Shown piece by piece: positions 26,136 through 27,298 of a stretch of DNA of 27,298 nt. Where the stretch lies: contig JAQGDQ010001738.1 of assembly GCA_030141605.1 (NCBI GenBank), forward strand, positions 1 to 27,298. Direction: 5' to 3'. The position numbers were made by a program, and so were the translations under genes. The stretch is from Tubiluchus corallicola (lineage: Eukaryota > Priapulida > Priapulimorpha > Priapulimorphida > Tubiluchidae). Each line of letters starts with the position of its first letter. Position 1 is the stretch's first letter. The notes under the pieces were generated by a model. That model saw only the letters and a program-made list of their open reading frames with translations, ran no database searches and was not told where the DNA came from.

Positions 26136-27298
26136 CAGTTCAACATCGTTATAGCAAATTACAGTGCAACATCATTATAACAAATCACAGTGCAACATCA
26201 TTATAGCAAATCACAGTGCAACATCGTTATAGCAAATTACAGTGCAACATCGTTATAGCAAATTACAGTGCAACATCGTTATAGCAAATCACAGTGCAAC
26301 ATCGTTATAGCAAATCACAGTGCAACATCGTTATAGCAAATCACAGTGCAACATCGTTATAGCAAATTACAGTGCAACATCGATAACGCAGTGCAACATC
26401 ATTATAGCAAATCACAGTGCAACATCGTTATAGCAAATCACAGTGCAACATCGTTATAGCAAATCACAGTGCAACATCGTTATAGCAAATCACAGTGCAA
26501 CATCGTTATAGCAAATCACAGTGCAACATCGTTATAGCAAATCACAGTGCAACATCGTTATAGCAAATCACAGTGCAACATCGTTATAGCAAATCACAGT
26601 GCAACATCGTTATAGCAAATCACAGTGCAACATCGTTATAGCAAATCACAGTGCAACATCGTTATAGCAAATCACAGTGCAACATCGTTATAGCAAATCA
26701 CAGTGCAACATCGTTATAGCAAATCACAGTGCAACATCGTTATAGCAAATCACAGTGCAACATCGTTATAGCAAATCACAGTGCAACATCGTTATAGCAA
26801 ATCACAGTGCAACATCGTTATAGCAAATTACAGTGCAACATCGTTATAGCAAATTACAGTGCAACATCGTTATAGCAAATTACAGTGCAACATCGTTATA
26901 GCAAATCACATTGCAACATCATTATAGCAAATCACAGTGCAACATCATTATAGCAAATTACAGTGCAACATCATTATAGCAAATCACAGTGCAACATCTT
27001 TATAGCAAATCACAGTGCAACATCATTATAGCAAATCACAGTGCAACATCATTATAGCAAATCACAGTGCAACATCATTATAGCAAATCACAGTGCAACA
27101 TCATTATAGCAAATCACAGTGCAACATCGTTATAGCAAATCACAGTGCAACATCGTTATAGCAAATCACAGTGCAACATCGTTATAGCAAATTACAGTGC
27201 AACATCGTTATAGCAAATTACAGTGCAACATCGTTATAGCAAATTACAGTGCAACATCGTTATAGCAAATCACATTGCAACATCATTATAGCAAATCA
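26136..27298. repeat. 26-bp minisatellite running off the window end
   Basis: About 45 copies of CAGTGCAACATCGTTATAGC plus AAATCA/AAATTA. Variants (CATCATTATAGC, AAATTA) occur in runs. One defective unit near 26375-26390 reads CATCGATAACG. The monomer strongly resembles a pogo/Tigger-type terminus (CAGTGCAAC-x-TCGTTATA), so the array probably arose by amplifying a transposon end. It starts about 80 bases after exon 14. Confidence 0.96.

Overview
This is eukaryotic (metazoan) genomic DNA: AT-rich, full of spliceosomal introns, transposon fragments and minisatellites, with no prokaryotic gene structure. It contains an internal part of one large plus-strand gene. Fourteen small exons, at 245-337 and from 2229 to 26053, each encode one calcium-binding EGF-like (cbEGF) domain. 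All 14 are phase 1 at both ends: each ends in G before a GT donor and begins AC or AT after an AG acceptor, so every junction codon is Asp and opens the next D-x-[DN]-E-C calcium motif. Joined, they give 1,761 nt (587 codons) without a stop. No start codon exon, signal peptide, membrane segment, terminal domain, promoter or polyadenylation site is in the window. The product is a secreted or membrane-anchored extracellular protein with a long cbEGF rod, of fibrillin/fibulin/Notch-like architecture; the family cannot be named from this part alone. The host is probably an invertebrate, but no sequence here fixes the species.

The domains fall into two types. Type A (exons 2, 4, 9, 12, with exon 6 intermediate) has a G-x-G glycine turn before Cys6 and usually five residues between Cys2 and Cys3. 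Type B (exons 3, 5, 7, 8, 10, 11, 13, 14) has Asp directly after Cys2, six residues to Cys3, usually a Thr pair, and no glycine turn. The order from exon 2 is A B A B A' B B A B B A B B. Exon 1 is odd, with only four cysteines. Exons 7, 11 and 13 share an N-R-T sequon just before Cys6.

The introns (0.6-4.2 kb) hold nearly everything else. There are seven long tandem arrays (20, 131, 42, 20, 55, 118 and 26 bp periods) and several DNA transposons recognised by terminal inverted repeats and target duplications: TTAA-flanked piggyBac-type elements, pogo/Tigger-like and mariner-like elements flanked by TA, and a hAT-like element flanked by a 6-bp repeat. There are two LINE reverse-transcriptase remnants, a minus-strand 5S rRNA-like unit inside the mariner-like element, and several dispersed repeat families present in two or three copies.

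The most notable points are the repeated duplication of exon 3' ends with their splice donors (six copies at exon 2, two at exon 7), direct repeats flanking phase-symmetric exons 7 and 12, a perfect 24-bp-stem palindrome, the nested 5S unit, and minisatellites whose monomers look like transposon termini.
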